From: Heliocidaris erythrogramma
Lineage: Eukaryota; Echinodermata; Echinoidea; Camarodonta; Echinometridae
Direction: 5' to 3'
Length of the DNA stretch: 64,000 nucleotides
Assembly: GCA_025617745.1 (NCBI GenBank)
Contig: CM046861.1
Location: forward strand, 13,230,516 to 13,294,515
Made by a program: the position numbers and the translations under genes. Within the stretch, counting starts at the first letter, position 1, and each line of letters begins with the position of its first letter. Positions 22,366-32,639 of this stretch are shown here, one piece after another. Under the pieces are notes generated by a model. It searched no databases. It was not told the DNA's origin and was given only the letters and a program-made list of their open reading frames with translations.

Positions 22366-23180
22366 CACTAAAGGAAAAAAGAAACTTATAAAAGTTCAAG
22401 AGATCACCAAATTAAATTCTCTGCATGGAAATGTACCAAATTTGGATATAATGTTGATTCAATGCATGGCTTTAAATGACAGTCAATAACAAAAAGTTTT
22501 CTTCAATGCCACAAAAGAAATGTGCACTGAAGCAAAGGACTCTCTAATCCCAAAGTCACAAAGACAAACTGCAGCCTTGTACACCATATGCATGTCAATG
22601 AATGAAACAAAAGAATTTCAAAAGGGATTTGCAAGTTCATATCCAAACAGATTAATAGCCAGTATGTCCACCTCTAGCTTGCTGGCAAGCTGTACACCGT
22701 CTTCGCATGCTTCCGATCAGATTCGCGATGGTAGCCTGGGGAACATTGTTCCATTCCTCTTGCAGTGCTGCAATGAGCGTCTCCCTATTGATGGGTTGAT
22801 TGTCACGCCTTGACACACGTCGACCAAGCTCTTCCCAGAGATGTTCAATTGGGGAAAGGTCTGGTGAACGGGCGAACCATGGCAGAACATCAATATCCTC
22901 TTGCTCGAGGGGTGCAAATCCCTTTTGAAATTCTTTTGTTTCATTCATTGACATGCATATGGTGTACAAGACTGCAGTTTATCTTTGTGACTTTGGGATT
23001 AGAGAGTCCTTTGTTTCAGTGCACATTTCTTTTGTGGCATTGAAGAAAACTTTTTGTTATTGACTGTCATTTAAAGCCATGCATTGAATCAACATTATAT
23101 CCAAATTTGGTACATTTCCATGCAGAGAATTTAATTTGGTGATCTCTTGAACTTTTATAAGTTTCTTTTTTCCTTTAGTG
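22366..23180. mobile_element. Tc1-derived foldback with 268-bp near-identical inverted arms
   Basis: The arms 22366-22633 and 22913-23180 are reverse complements with only a handful of differences. The tips are CACTAAAGGAAAAAAGAAAC and the element is flanked by TA. The 279-bp centre retains a fragment of a transposase gene on the minus strand. The first 99 bases of a further copy are at 63902-64000. Confidence 0.9.
22652..22969 (-). pseudogene. C-terminal fragment of a Tc1/mariner transposase
   Basis: The reverse strand encodes WFARSPDLSPIEHLWEELG, which contains the third catalytic acid of the DDE triad in the IEHLW context. It is followed by a typical C-terminus ending ARGGHTGY. The DNA-binding domain and the first two catalytic aspartates are absent. 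The open frame extends into the inverted arm (MNETKEFQKGFAP), which is probably ancestral coding sequence captured in the arm. It is a relic of the autonomous parent, distinct from the transposase at 12576. Confidence 0.85.
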
Positions 23181-23453
23181 TAGTTGATTTCAAGTAATTT
23201 GTTATATACCTGCATGATAACCTGATGAGTGCAGGTCGAAAAGCTTCGTTATCAGGTCTCTTTTTCGTGCCATATTGAAATACTAATTTATTTTCAACAT
23301 AGCAAAGAATATATGAACATTTTAAGCATGACGTGATTTTATTTAAGGTTGGTACTACATAATGTATAGAATAAATATATAGGTTTCGAATGGGGATACA
23401 CATGAATGTAGCTAATAATTGTTTAATGCATTATGATAATACGTTAAAGAGAA

Positions 23454-23821
23454 GGCTGAGTTCTGGGAAAGGTGAAAAATCATTTGTGAGCTTTGTCATT
23501 CTTTTTATGTTAGTTTGGAAGAAAATTATAGTACAAAATGTTTCTTTAAAAGGATTGTTCTTCAAATGCCCTCATTATTTGAGATAATTTTTATGTCGAG
23601 AAACAGTTGAAGTGTTTGCGCCGAACATTTATTGCACATGTGTGTGCAATCCCATGCATATACCCCTTTTTGTGTGCAGTGTATATGCTTTTCCATGAGA
23701 TTGGGTCAACTTTTTGTCATTTCGATGATTCCAAAACCTCACAAAATACACCAATTCTTATGTAGATATGATCAAACTTTCCCAATTGCTTTCAGTTTCT
23801 TTCTTTAAAAAGCACATTTAA
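23454..23821. mobile_element. Foldback copy of the GAGTTCTGGGAAAGGTGAAAAA family
   Basis: It starts TTAAAGAGAAGGCTGAGTTC at 23454. It shares GGATTGTTCTTCAAATGCCC and TTTCCCAATTGCTTT with the copies at 55889-56263 and 57077-57459. The right boundary at a TTAA near 23818 is tentative. Confidence 0.65.
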
Positions 23822-23866
23822 AGACGGAAAGGCTTTTACGATTCGTTTCATCTTGGGAATACCGAC

Positions 23867-23885
23867 CTGATTCACATCTTCGTCC
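23867..23885 (-). pseudogene. 3' end of an EGF exon split by a LINE
   Basis: Reverse sequence AGATGTGAATCAG followed by GTCGGTATT matches the 3' end and donor of the EGF exons at 14811 and 14235 (C6, Glu, then phase-1 donor). The rest of the exon lies beyond the insertion at 27003-27108. Confidence 0.7.
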
Positions 23886-23973
23886 CGACTCTTAGTCAGG
23901 AAATCTGCAGATTCCCTTGCTATTTAGATCTCCTGTGAAGATGACGTTTCTAAGATACAGTGATTCTTCAAAC

Positions 23974-24156
23974 CAGGGGCGGATACGGGATTTTCAGAAA
24001 GGGGGCGCATTTCAGAAGGGGGGGGGGGGCGCACACTGAGGAACCCTCCGTTTGACAAAGCCAAACGGCCATCTAGGGGGTCCGGGGCATACTTTGTCAG
24101 ACAAAATGGGGGGGGGGGGCGCACACCCCTTGCGCCACCCCCTGGATCCGCGCCTG
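23974..24156. mobile_element. Small CAGGGGCGGATCC-ended MITE (hAT-like tips)
   Basis: The tips CAGGGGCGGATAC and GGATCCGCGCCTG are inverted. The interior is G/C-run rich. The CAGGGG tip resembles hAT elements, but no clear 8-bp duplication was found. Related tips occur at 24672, 43358-43507 and in the duplicate near 44865-45014. Confidence 0.65.
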
Positions 24157-24205
24157 CAACCTGTGACATTAATTGTCCCACAAATTTTGATTTTTATGAT
24201 TTTTA

Positions 24206-24668
24206 ATGGTTGTCTTTGACCTAGATTCCTTTTCTTTGACCCCCGAGGACTTTAATTCAATTTTTCGTGATATACCTCAAAATTCATTTAGTGTTCCTCA
24301 CATTTATATTCGGTCATTAAATAAAAGTATTGACCGTTATAATTTATTTTACAAAACTTTGCTATATCATGATTTTAGTATAATTGCGGTGTCAGAAATT
24401 TGGCAGATACCTCGAAATGACATGTTTCATTTTGATGGTTATAATATTTGAATACATGAGTCGTGACAGTGGAAGAGGAGGAGGTGTTGCTGCATACATC
24501 AAGTCAAATTTTAAATATGATATTATTAACAGGGCTGTATGTCATGCTGAGACGTTGTGGTTAAATATTCACGTGAACGGAAAGCCGTTTGTTATTGGTA
24601 TTATAATTATATACAGGAAACCCAACACTGATATTAAGGAGTTTAAGGAAAGTCTGATAGATTCACTG
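24206..24668 (+). pseudogene. CR1/L2-like ORF2, endonuclease fragment
   Basis: The frame 24206-24451 ends with HIYIRSLNKSIDRYN and DFSIIAVSEIW, the usual N-terminal motifs of the APE endonuclease (Asn and Glu active-site contexts). A stop at 24451 and a frame change lead into RGGGVAAYIKSN and ETLWLNIHVNGKPFVIGIIYR. The catalytic GDFN and SDH motifs are missing because an insertion or deletion at 24669 removes the rest. Confidence 0.8.
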
Positions 24669-24671
24669 GCC

Positions 24672-25232
24672 CAGGGGCGGATCCAAGATTGAGTAAAAGA
24701 GGGGGCACAAAAATGAAAGTTTGTGAAAAGGTACACCCGTATTTTTAGGGTCTCGCCAGCTTCTCGAAAAGTCCCTCAGTGGGGGGGGGGGGGGGGGGGG
24801 GTGGGGGGGGGGGGGGGGGGGTAGGGACAAACAAAAATTTTCCGCCAAACCTTCAAAAACCTTCAAAAATCGCTCAATAAGGGGTTATGGGGTCCAGTTT
24901 CCCTCCATAATTCCCTGACAAGCAAAAAAAAAAAAAAAAAAAAAAAAAGGTCCTCACTCTAAAAGGGGGGGGGGGGGGGGCACAATCGAGAAAATGGTGG
25001 ATCGTCTATGGTAAAAATTCATACTTCTCTTCCAAAAGGAACCCCCGTAAGTGATGTTTTCCTGGCAGCTACTAACGCAATGGAGACCATAAAAAGGAGA
25101 CCATAAAAAGCAGTCCATGATAACGTCTGGACATATATGATGGCGTTTTTCTATGCACATTAAATTATTACTTGGCAACCCCCTAACCACCCCCCCCCCC
25201 CCCCCCCCCGCCCCCCGGAGATCCTCCACTGC
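24672..25232. mobile_element. Inserted element(s) with long G, A and C runs
   Basis: It begins CAGGGGCGGATCCAAGATT and ends GGAGATCCTCCACTG, which are only partly matching inverted tips. Between them are several G runs, an A run (about 24926-24948) and a C run (about 25191-25209). It may be two nested MITEs. The homopolymers make the exact length unreliable. Confidence 0.5.
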
Positions 25233-25254
25233 ATTATTTATCACAACCTCTCGC

Positions 25255-26650
25255 CTACATATTTAATTTGTGTTTACAATCTGGTGTCTTCCCCGATTCT
25301 ATGAAGGTAGGTAAGGTGAGTCCTATTTATAAGAAGGGCAATAAACTTGATCCAGGTAATTATAGACCTATTTCCGTTTTACCAGTTTTAAGTAAAGTGT
25401 TTGAAGAATTGGTAAATATTTTTTTGCTGAAATTTTTTTAACAAATATGATTTGCTATATTAGCACCAATATGGTTTTAGGGAAAAACATAGCACAAAAT
25501 TATCACTGATTAATTTAGTTAATCAACTGATTCAATATCAAGATACAGGACAAGTAACAATAGGGGTTTTTATAGACTTTGCCAAAGCTTTTGACACAAT
25601 AAATCATGATATTTTATTAAAAAAGTTAAGAAACTACGGTATCCGAAGTATACAATTGGATTGGTTTTGTGATTACATAAGTAATCGCCTCCAATTTGTT
25701 CAACACAATAGAGTAACATCTTCCCTTTCATAAATTGTTTGTGATATGCCTCAGGGTTCCGTGTTAGGTCCTACATTATTTTTGATATATATTAATGATT
25801 ACCTCAGTCTTCAGATTATTTTAATTTTAGGCTGTTTGCTGACGATTCCAATATTCTTCATTCTTTCCATCAGAGCAAAAACAAATTGATTTATCAGAAA
25901 TAACAGATAATTTAAAACCAGTTAGTGAATGGTTTGATGCAAATAAAATCACTCTTAATATAAAGAAAACTATTTTTTGGTGATAAAGCCCAAGAGAAAG
26001 ATAGTAAGTGTGGTTGGTGAGGTAAAGATAAAACATGATAAGTTAACTGAAGTACGTAATACTTTATTTGTTGGAATATATATTGATGAATGTTAATCAC
26101 GTAAGTAGCGTAATTCGTAAGAGGGTAGGGGTTATATATCGATTGAGACATTTTGTTCCTAAACGAGTGCTTGTATTGTTACTTCACTCTTTTATTCAAT
26201 CTCACATTTCAAATGGACTGGAAGTCTGGGGATGTGCCCCAATGACAATATTGCATAATATACATATACAAAAAATGGCAGTGAGAGCCATCACATTCAG
26301 TACAAGAATGACTCCATCATCACCCTTGTTTCGATCTTTAGGTATTCTGGACATATTCAAGCTGTACAAGCATTCTGTAGCTTTTTTTATTTTTAGGCTC
26401 ATACAAAATAAACTCCCTCATTCAGTGTATGAATATTATAATTTTTTTGAAAATTGTTATAGTACAAGACAAACAAGAATCAAAAACTTTAATTTTACCG
26501 AGGGAGAAAAAAGAGCACGGTAAAATCTCAATTTCATACCTGGGATCGCAAATCTGGAATTATCTTCCGGATAATGTAAGACAGCTTAAACTGTCCAGTC
26601 TTTTCGCACGGAGCTTAAAAATATCTTCATACAAGAATATTGATATATAA
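25255..26650 (+). pseudogene. CR1/L2-like ORF2, reverse transcriptase fragment
   Basis: Motifs in order across shifted frames: VGKVSPIYKKGN and NYRPISVLP (RT start), YGFREKHST, VFIDFAKAFDTINHDIL (first catalytic Asp), MPQGSVLGPTLF and FADDSNIL (catalytic pair, 25830-25855). The C-terminal part is SHISNGLEVWG (26200-26235) and then STRQTRIKNF. There are in-frame stops near 25460 and 25732 and several frameshifts. It is non-functional and is recognisable only by motif order. Confidence 0.8.
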
Positions 26651-27002
26651 TTATATGTATTTCTTTTACTTTGTTTATAGTTTGTATTCCACTTGGTGCT
26701 TGTATTATGCAGTGTAAACAATTTATTGATGTGTACTAGTTTTATTCCAAAGCACCTAACCGTAAGATAAAATCATTCACATTGCATACGATATATATTT
26801 TAGTTTTATTGATTTCATATTATATATAATGCTAAATGTTTGTTTATAATGTACATAGTTCAACAGAGGCTCTACATCTCACTAGCAGAATTTGCTATTT
26901 CCGTAGAGTCCTTTTACCAAACAAATGTAAAACAACTCTCCCATGTGTATTTTAACGTGTTTGTTTTTGGTAATAAAATCATTCATTCATTCATTCATTC
27001 AT

Positions 27003-27108
27003 TCAAAATCCAGAAACACGATCACTAGTGTAGTTTATTGAGTCATCATCAGGAATACATGTAGCTCCATTTTCACACGTATAGCACATGGATCTATTTC
27101 AATCTAAT
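27003..27108 (-). pseudogene. Decayed EGF exon, main part of the exon split by the LINE
   Basis: In reverse, GATCCATGTGCT (DPCA) is followed after a small deletion by TGTGAAAATGGAGCTACATG (CENGAT). Then comes an S-I-N-Y-T segment in which the two central cysteines are AGT and CGT (Ser, Arg) instead of TGT. The frame is also shifted. Homology to the exons at 14811 and 14235 ends exactly at the (ATTC)n tail of the LINE and resumes at 23885. Confidence 0.8.
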
Positions 27109-27559
27109 TATATGCAAGGAAAAGTTGTGAATGGTTGAAAGGAAGACTTTCACATCTTGTACAGCCATGACAACGGATACGTGTTTTACATAGGGTTGTT
27201 ACATAGCATCGTGAATTAGCATTAATGAATGATTTTGAAGACTATAACATGTTAAGAGTCTCAAAAGCAATGTAGCCAAGCACTATTTTAATGACATTTT
27301 ATATATATTCAAAGCTGAGATCCATCTTAAAGGGTATGCATACGTATGTGCCTGTATATACATTTGTACTTTATATATAAAACATAATTATAATAGCGCT
27401 TTTAGACGTAAATTGGTAAAAGATACATCATGAAGATAACAAAAGTTAAAGGTAATATTAAGTGAGATGGTCGAAACATTGGTAACTTTTATAACTACAA
27501 AAACGACTACATTACTACATTAGTGAATCAGCAAAACAGGAAAGGATGTAGGTTTGACG
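27109..27559. other. AT-rich spacer
   Basis: Intronic. The first part (27109-27250) resembles the introns beside the other EIDPC-type exons. Nothing else was recognised. Confidence 0.4.
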
Positions 27560-27805
27560 GGGTAACCTCGCTATTCATAAGGACCGCTATCCATAACGCG
27601 TGACTAAATGAATAGCGGTTTTGTATGAATAGCGGTTTTGTATGAATAGCGGTCCTTAAATAGCGAGCAAACCATCGACAAATTACCTCGCTATTCATAA
27701 GGACCACTATTCATAACTATTCATAAGGACCGCTATTAATAACGCATGTTAAAATAATAGTGGTTTTCTATGAATAGCGGTCCTTATGAATAGCGAACGG
27801 ACCCG
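27560..27805. repeat. ATTCATAAGGACCGCTATTCATAA foldback, second locus
   Basis: CTCGCTATTCATAAGGACCG at 27569 and its complement (CGGTCCTTATGAATAGCGA) at 27776-27796 form the ends. CCGCTATTCAT words occur throughout in both orientations, with an ACGCGT-like centre (CATAACGCGTGAC). Same family as 4885-5420 and 49960-50195. Confidence 0.8.
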
Positions 27806-28294
27806 GGTTTGACAGTATGTTGAATGAAACGAATAATTCTACACACTAGATATAAAGCTTAACGTTTGCGCTGTGAACGAAGCTCGACTAGGGGAAAGGT
27901 ACAGCATTGAACATCAGCACGTTCAAATGCAAATCTTTAACTTAGGGTGCAGGATCTCCCAATGGGGGGGGGGGGGGCGCCAGGAATTATTGATCGTCGT
28001 CATGGGGGAGGGGTCTTTTGAAGAAGGGCTGAGATGCAAAATAGTGCTATATGTGACCAATTTTGAAGCCTATTTAATGAACAATATTTTCAATTGGTAT
28101 GAGGATTTTTTTCATCAATATTGCCAGTTTTGCTAGATTTCTTTTTTTTACGACGGCCAATAGGGGGAGGGGGCGCGCCTGTTGTATTTACGGTTCATCG
28201 CCTCCTATACTAGTAAATTACCGGTTTGGGGAGCAAATCTGAACGTTATTTTTCATTAGTGAGTAGAAAAATCATAAATCAACCATCAAGATAC
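27806..28294. other. Spacer with a G-run patch
   Basis: A poly-G run at about 27965-27976 and G-rich stretches up to 28180 are probably a remnant of a small element. No exon was seen. Confidence 0.4.
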
Positions 28295-28411
28295 CTGTTT
28301 GACACTGGGGGCCAGTGAACGTTGCAGGACAGCTACACGTGTATGTAGTCTCATCAGCAGAGTTTGAACAAGTCCCTCCATTTGCACACGGATTCGAATC
28401 ACATGGAAACA
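28295..28411 (-). CDS. EGF-like domain exon (intact)
   Basis: The reverse strand reads VFPCDSNPCANGGTCSNSAD, then ETTYTCSCPATFTGPQCQT. All six cysteines are present. The acceptor is CGCGCAG, the donor GTATCT, the length 117 bp and the phase 1-1. It is the third EGF repeat after the Reeler domain. Confidence 0.88.
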
Positions 28412-29277
28412 CTGCGCGGTTATTTTTTGTTATACAATTAAATAATATTCAGGAAAAAGGAGAAATACAGAAAAATCATTCACACCAAGGGTCGCTGAAA
28501 CATTAAAAAAAATACTTAGAGTAGATTTTCACACAAACAGACAGATAGATTTAGAAAAATTGTAGCTAGGAATAAACCAGATATACCAAATTCGGTAGAA
28601 CTTGAGTACTTAAAATAAGGACTTTGTTACATTCGTTTAGATAGGAATGAAACATTTTCCTTTGAAATATTTAGAACTTGCAGGCCATTATGATTTTCAA
28701 GACATTCAACAATGCAGCAAATTTCGTTAATTATGTACGATCATAATGATCTACGTATTAGTTATCACGGGTGGACTTTGAATATCAAGTCGGAAAAGAA
28801 CGGTCCTTTCACAACTTAACAAAAGGGGAAATAGAACAGAATATTTTGTTTTCGAATGGCTATTACTTTACATGTATTTTCAACATATCCATGGCAGTAA
28901 TCCATATCATGTAAAGTATATTTTATTGATCTTTATTTACGATATTGATCTTTCAAATAATGGTTACAATTAGACATGCACTTTCTTTTATTTATAAGTT
29001 TCTCACTTTCCTCATTTCTAAAATGAAGTCAATCATTTTAGTAAGTATCTTGTGAAATCAAAATTTCTTTCCATTTTTACTTCCTTCGAATACATGTTCA
29101 GTTGCTTTGAGTTTTTGTTTTAATGTTGTTATTGGTGGTGTTTTATTAAATTTCAAATTATTTCTTATCTGTATTTCATTTCTTTTTAATGCTTGTTGTT
29201 TATCAAGATCCTCAGAGAAGACCATGGACTTCCCAGTCTCTTAATATATAAAAGAAATAAAAAAAGATAAAACTTAC
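28412..29277. other. Intron, nothing recognised
   Basis: AT-rich sequence between two intact EGF exons, with no repeat or element boundary identified. Confidence 0.5.
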
Positions 29278-29400
29278 GAATCAAATGGCATGTTGCTCCA
29301 CTTGTCAACGTTGGGCAGTTACAAGTAAAGGAGCCCCCAGCGGGAACGCATGTACCCCCGGAGAGGCAAGGGTTTGGGTTACACGGATCGCTCGGTGGAG
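29278..29400 (-). CDS. EGF-like domain exon (intact)
   Basis: The reverse strand reads PPSDPCNPNPCLSGGTCVPA, then GGSFTCNCPTLTSGATCHLI. Six cysteines with EGF spacing are present. The turn before C6 is SGAT rather than the usual GFTG. The acceptor is CATTAAG, the donor GTAAGT, the length 123 bp and the phase 1-1. It joins in frame to 29961-30074 upstream and 28295-28411 downstream. Confidence 0.87.
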
Positions 29401-29960
29401 CTTAATGGGGCAGGGCAGGACAAATGGTGATAAATTATTTAATACAAATCTGTAATATTATGAGACAACACTGGATCAAATTATTACCTATATATAAGTG
29501 TATGGTTAATTTATTTCGGTGACTATGGATTATTGTTAGGCGTATTCTCTTTTTAATATAAAAAAGGGTTACATTTGGTATAATAAAAGGCTGTTGGGTT
29601 TTTTTTTACTAATGTACCTCTTTTGCATTGTTATAACATTTTTTTAACGAAATGCTAAGTTCCTAATCAATGCAAGCATTATTTATTGATAGAGTCATCT
29701 ATAACTTATAGAAATATCTAGAGATAACTATAATTATATTATTCATATTGAAGCAAGCATTCTCTATTGGAAGCGTAAAAAGATTATCTGCCGGTATTTT
29801 AGAAAATTACAGCTTTTTAGGGGCCTTATGTGGTCAGCCGTTTGAGTTATTTTTCTATTATTCGCTTGATTTATATGTTATTCCGTAAAAGTAAATAAAA
29901 CTAAATAAATCTGTGAATTAAATATTCCTTGTCTATCTAATTTTAGATATGTGTATTTAC
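29401..29960. other. Intron, nothing recognised
   Basis: AT-rich intronic sequence without recognisable features. Confidence 0.5.
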
Positions 29961-30074
29961 TTGTACATAAGATCCCGGTGTATCCTCCGACGCAGTTGCA
30001 GTTTATACCACCTCCGATAAAACTCTCACAATAACCATTATTCCCACACGGGTCACCATTCATGACGCAAGTGT
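29961..30074 (-). CDS. EGF-like domain exon (intact), first EGF after the Reeler domain
   Basis: The reverse strand reads DTCVMNGDPCGNNGYCESFI, then GGGINCNCVGGYTGILCT. Six cysteines are present, with a NNGYC variant of the usual NGGTC. The acceptor is TCTTAG, the donor GTAAAT, the length 114 bp and the phase 1-1. The codon split with the preceding exon (30986-31047) gives Asp at the junction. Confidence 0.87.
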
Positions 30075-30784
30075 CTAAGAGCATACAACACATTATTTTG
30101 CACAAATAAAGAAGGAAAAAAGAAAGAATGTGCACAGTAGATATAAATCATGTACAGAAATAAAAAGGGTTAACAACAGAAAATTGTTAGTACAAAATAG
30201 AGCAGACATAATTAAAAGAAAAAAAATAACGAAATAAACAAAGAAGCAAACGTTTGTGCGATACGCATGCACTAACAACATGAACAACGTACAAATGTTA
30301 CTTAGAAGGGAACGAAGAGTTACTTTATATTAATCGTCAATTATAATTTTCGCTAGATGACGAAGCATTATTCATCAAAACACATCATATAATTCAAGCT
30401 CAGATTTGGAACATATTTAGTCAAGAGAAAAATTGCATTTACAGAAAAGTAAGAAATTGAATATGTATAATTACTGTACCGCATGTTATGCGTCAATAGA
30501 AATCTGGACGTCACATGCATAAAGAATTTTCTTTTCTATTTGAGTATACTATGTATTATACCCGCAAGGGACTTCACAAACATTGAGACATTTTTCTGGA
30601 TTTTCCTGCAGGCTTTGGCGACAATTCTATGCCAAAACTAAATATGCTTAATTAATAATTTGATTAAACATAACACGAATAACATGGACTAAGAAGTACA
30701 TTATGAAACAAACTGTTTTATGTATTGATGGAGAAAAAAAATCATCCGGATGGCTCGAATCACTGACAAAGCCAAATGGTTACT
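30075..30784. other. Intron, nothing recognised
   Basis: AT-rich intron. Short open frames (30093-30287 minus) are hydrophobic but lack splice context. Confidence 0.45.
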
Positions 30785-30888
30785 TACCTGAGACAGTTTC
30801 GATATCTGCGGTTCAGACATCTTCCTCAGTCAGATTTGCTAGTCTGAGAAAGGTCTGTGAACCACAGATATCAAAGCTGTAACAGGTA
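30785..30888. repeat. Short imperfect hairpin (about 104 bp)
   Basis: ACCTGAGACAGTTTCGATAT pairs with the complement of ATATCAAAGCTGTAACAGGT, and CTGCGGTTCAGAC pairs with GTCTGTGAACCACAG. The loop region is near CAGATTTGCTAGTCTG. It is probably a tiny MITE. No coding content is seen. Confidence 0.6.
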
Positions 30889-30985
30889 TATAACACAATG
30901 AATATTTCGCATAACTATTTTTAAAATGATGTATTTCATGTAATGTCAGTTACATGAATACAGTTGTGAATGGAACAGGACATAC

Positions 30986-31047
30986 CTTGAATATTACTTG
31001 TTCTCTCTGCAACCCAAAAAGTATCCATAGACTGGACAAATGTGGCC
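30986..31047 (-). CDS. Reeler domain, last exon (62 bp)
   Basis: The reverse strand reads ATFVQSMDTFWVAERTSNIQ. The ATFVQ..DTFWV block is the usual C-terminal signature of a Reeler domain. The acceptor is CCCTTAG and the donor GTATGT. The exon enters in phase 2 from 32390-32639 (completing a Thr codon) and leaves in phase 1, matching the EGF exon at 29961-30074. It is too short to stand out as an open frame; it was found by the motif and confirmed by the phases. Confidence 0.85.
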
Positions 31048-32389
31048 CTAAGGGTTGATATGAATAAAAGAAAAATAGAATCAAGTTCTGACAACAGAAC
31101 ATCACAACATTACCTTGCAATGGCAAAGAAGTAAAATGTGTCTATCGTTGTAAATTATATGAATGGGGTATTTTTCATTCATTATTTCCTCCCGTCGAAG
31201 GATTCAGCATTTGGAGAAGCTGGAACCGTGTACAGTTAAAACTAGATGATTATAGTTAGTTTGAAATTACTAAACATTGTGTAAAGTAATATTAGCATGA
31301 CTTGCCATTTTGCAAAGGCAATTTAATGTGTAATGTAAGGGGACATACAATGGTGAGGCTATACATTTTTTGGTAAAATTGGTTTATATTGAGGCCATCT
31401 TCACTGGGAATATTTGGAGCTTTCAAAACGTTACATTATGAAATTATTTTATTTTACCAGGGTAGATATTCAAAATATTGTCAATTGGAAGCAAATTCAT
31501 CGATTTGCCATATTTATAAATACTGGTATGTTATATAATCAGGGATTTATTGGACACCCACAAGAAAAAGAAAGGTATTAAAATACTACCTTTTAACAAT
31601 TGTCCGACTAATTGGGAGAAAAACGGAAAAGTGAAAGGGCGTTTTTACACAAACTAAGAAAAAGTATTTTATCCAAAACATAATACTTACACAGTGACTA
31701 TAAGAATGTCAAACAAAAAAATCGTCTAAGTGTGATATAATAAACATCAATTATACTGTTAAAACACACACACAACTACACAAAAAACGCCTACTAACAC
31801 GCACTTAACACTCCCCAATAGGACACGACTCGACACTGTGTGTCCCACCTCCCCCCCCCCCCCCCAATCCACCACACACCACGCACTGCACTCACCTAAA
31901 ACACCTAAAACACCACAAATCCAAACACGCCTAGCTAGTAGAGTGTGTACCTATTTTGTTTTGTAGCATGATTGAAAATCTCGTTATCGTTATCGTTATC
32001 ATCGGAACTGTCTGACCAGGGGTGGTATTCTGAGATTTATTTTATCTTGATTTAATGAAATAATTTTAATTGTCATAACAAAATGTACACTTATGGTAGT
32101 AAAATAATACATTTTTAACAACTGTCCGACTAATTGGGAGAAAAACTAAAAAGTGAAAAGGCGTTTTTACACAAACTACGAATATTTATTTTTTTTCAAA
32201 ACATAATACCTAGACAGTGACTTTACGAATGTTATTAATTCAAACAAACAAAAATCGTCTAAGTGTGATATAACAAACATCAATTATACTATTACCTGCT
32301 AGTAAGTAGTAAATAAAGAACATTGTTCAAAAAATTGATTTGATAAATCGTAGTCTATTGGACTTGTAAAATACTATTCAAATACTCAC
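31048..32389. other. Intron with a direct repeat and element ends
   Basis: A block near 31590-31765 (GTCCGACTAATTGGGAGAAAAAC...ATCGTCTAAGTGTGATATAA) recurs near 32115-32285. Between the copies are a C run (about 31851-31865), an A/C-rich stretch and the sequence ATTGAAAATCTCGTTATCGT...CTGTCTGACCAGGGGTGG at 31970-32026. The latter matches the right end of the element at 35021-35204. Confidence 0.6.
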
Positions 32390-32639
32390 GTGACATAGAT
32401 ATCATCCCCGTTTACGTGAGGTGCCGTCCAAGTAAACTGGATACTAGATGGTTTGTCATTACGATTCGTATGCGTCACTGCCGAATTTGCGCCGTTACAT
32501 GCTAGAAGTTGAAAGTCTGTCGAAGTCCCAACCGACCACGTGCCGATGATAGTATCGTTGTCGGAGGAAGGTACATCGCGACGAATTTGGAGCAGAATAC
32601 CCTTCAACGCCGGATTGCTGGTGTTAGTCGAAATCGTGA
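32390..32639 (-). CDS. Reeler domain, second exon
   Basis: The reverse strand reads TISTNTSNPALKGILLQIRR, then an acidic loop, IIGTWSVG, LLACNGANSAVTHTNRNDKP and IQFTWTAP...DDIYVT. Reeler hallmarks present are KGILLQIR, the LxC...AVTHTN..K block and the FTWTAP strand. The exon is 250 bp, acceptor TTTCCAG and donor GTGAGT. It enters in phase 1 (joining LT to VTIST) and leaves in phase 2. Reeler domains are secreted beta-sandwich modules of the reelin/spondin type. Confidence 0.9.

Larger units (their letters stand above)
24157..27002 (+). mobile_element. Degenerate CR1/L2-like LINE with (ATTC)n tail
   Basis: The order is an endonuclease fragment (24206-24668), an inserted G-run element (24672-25232), an RT fragment (25255-26650) and a 3' UTR ending AATAAAATC and (ATTC)n at 26968-27002. 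Stops and frameshifts are frequent. There is no RNase H domain. The tail and the motif style (IRSLNKS near the endonuclease start; FADDSN) are CR1/L2-like. It lies inside an EGF exon, whose halves are at 23867 and 27003. Confidence 0.8.

Noticed and set aside
30785..30888. Possible small exon between Reeler and EGF
   Set aside because: The sequence is explained by a hairpin, and the exon phases already join without it.
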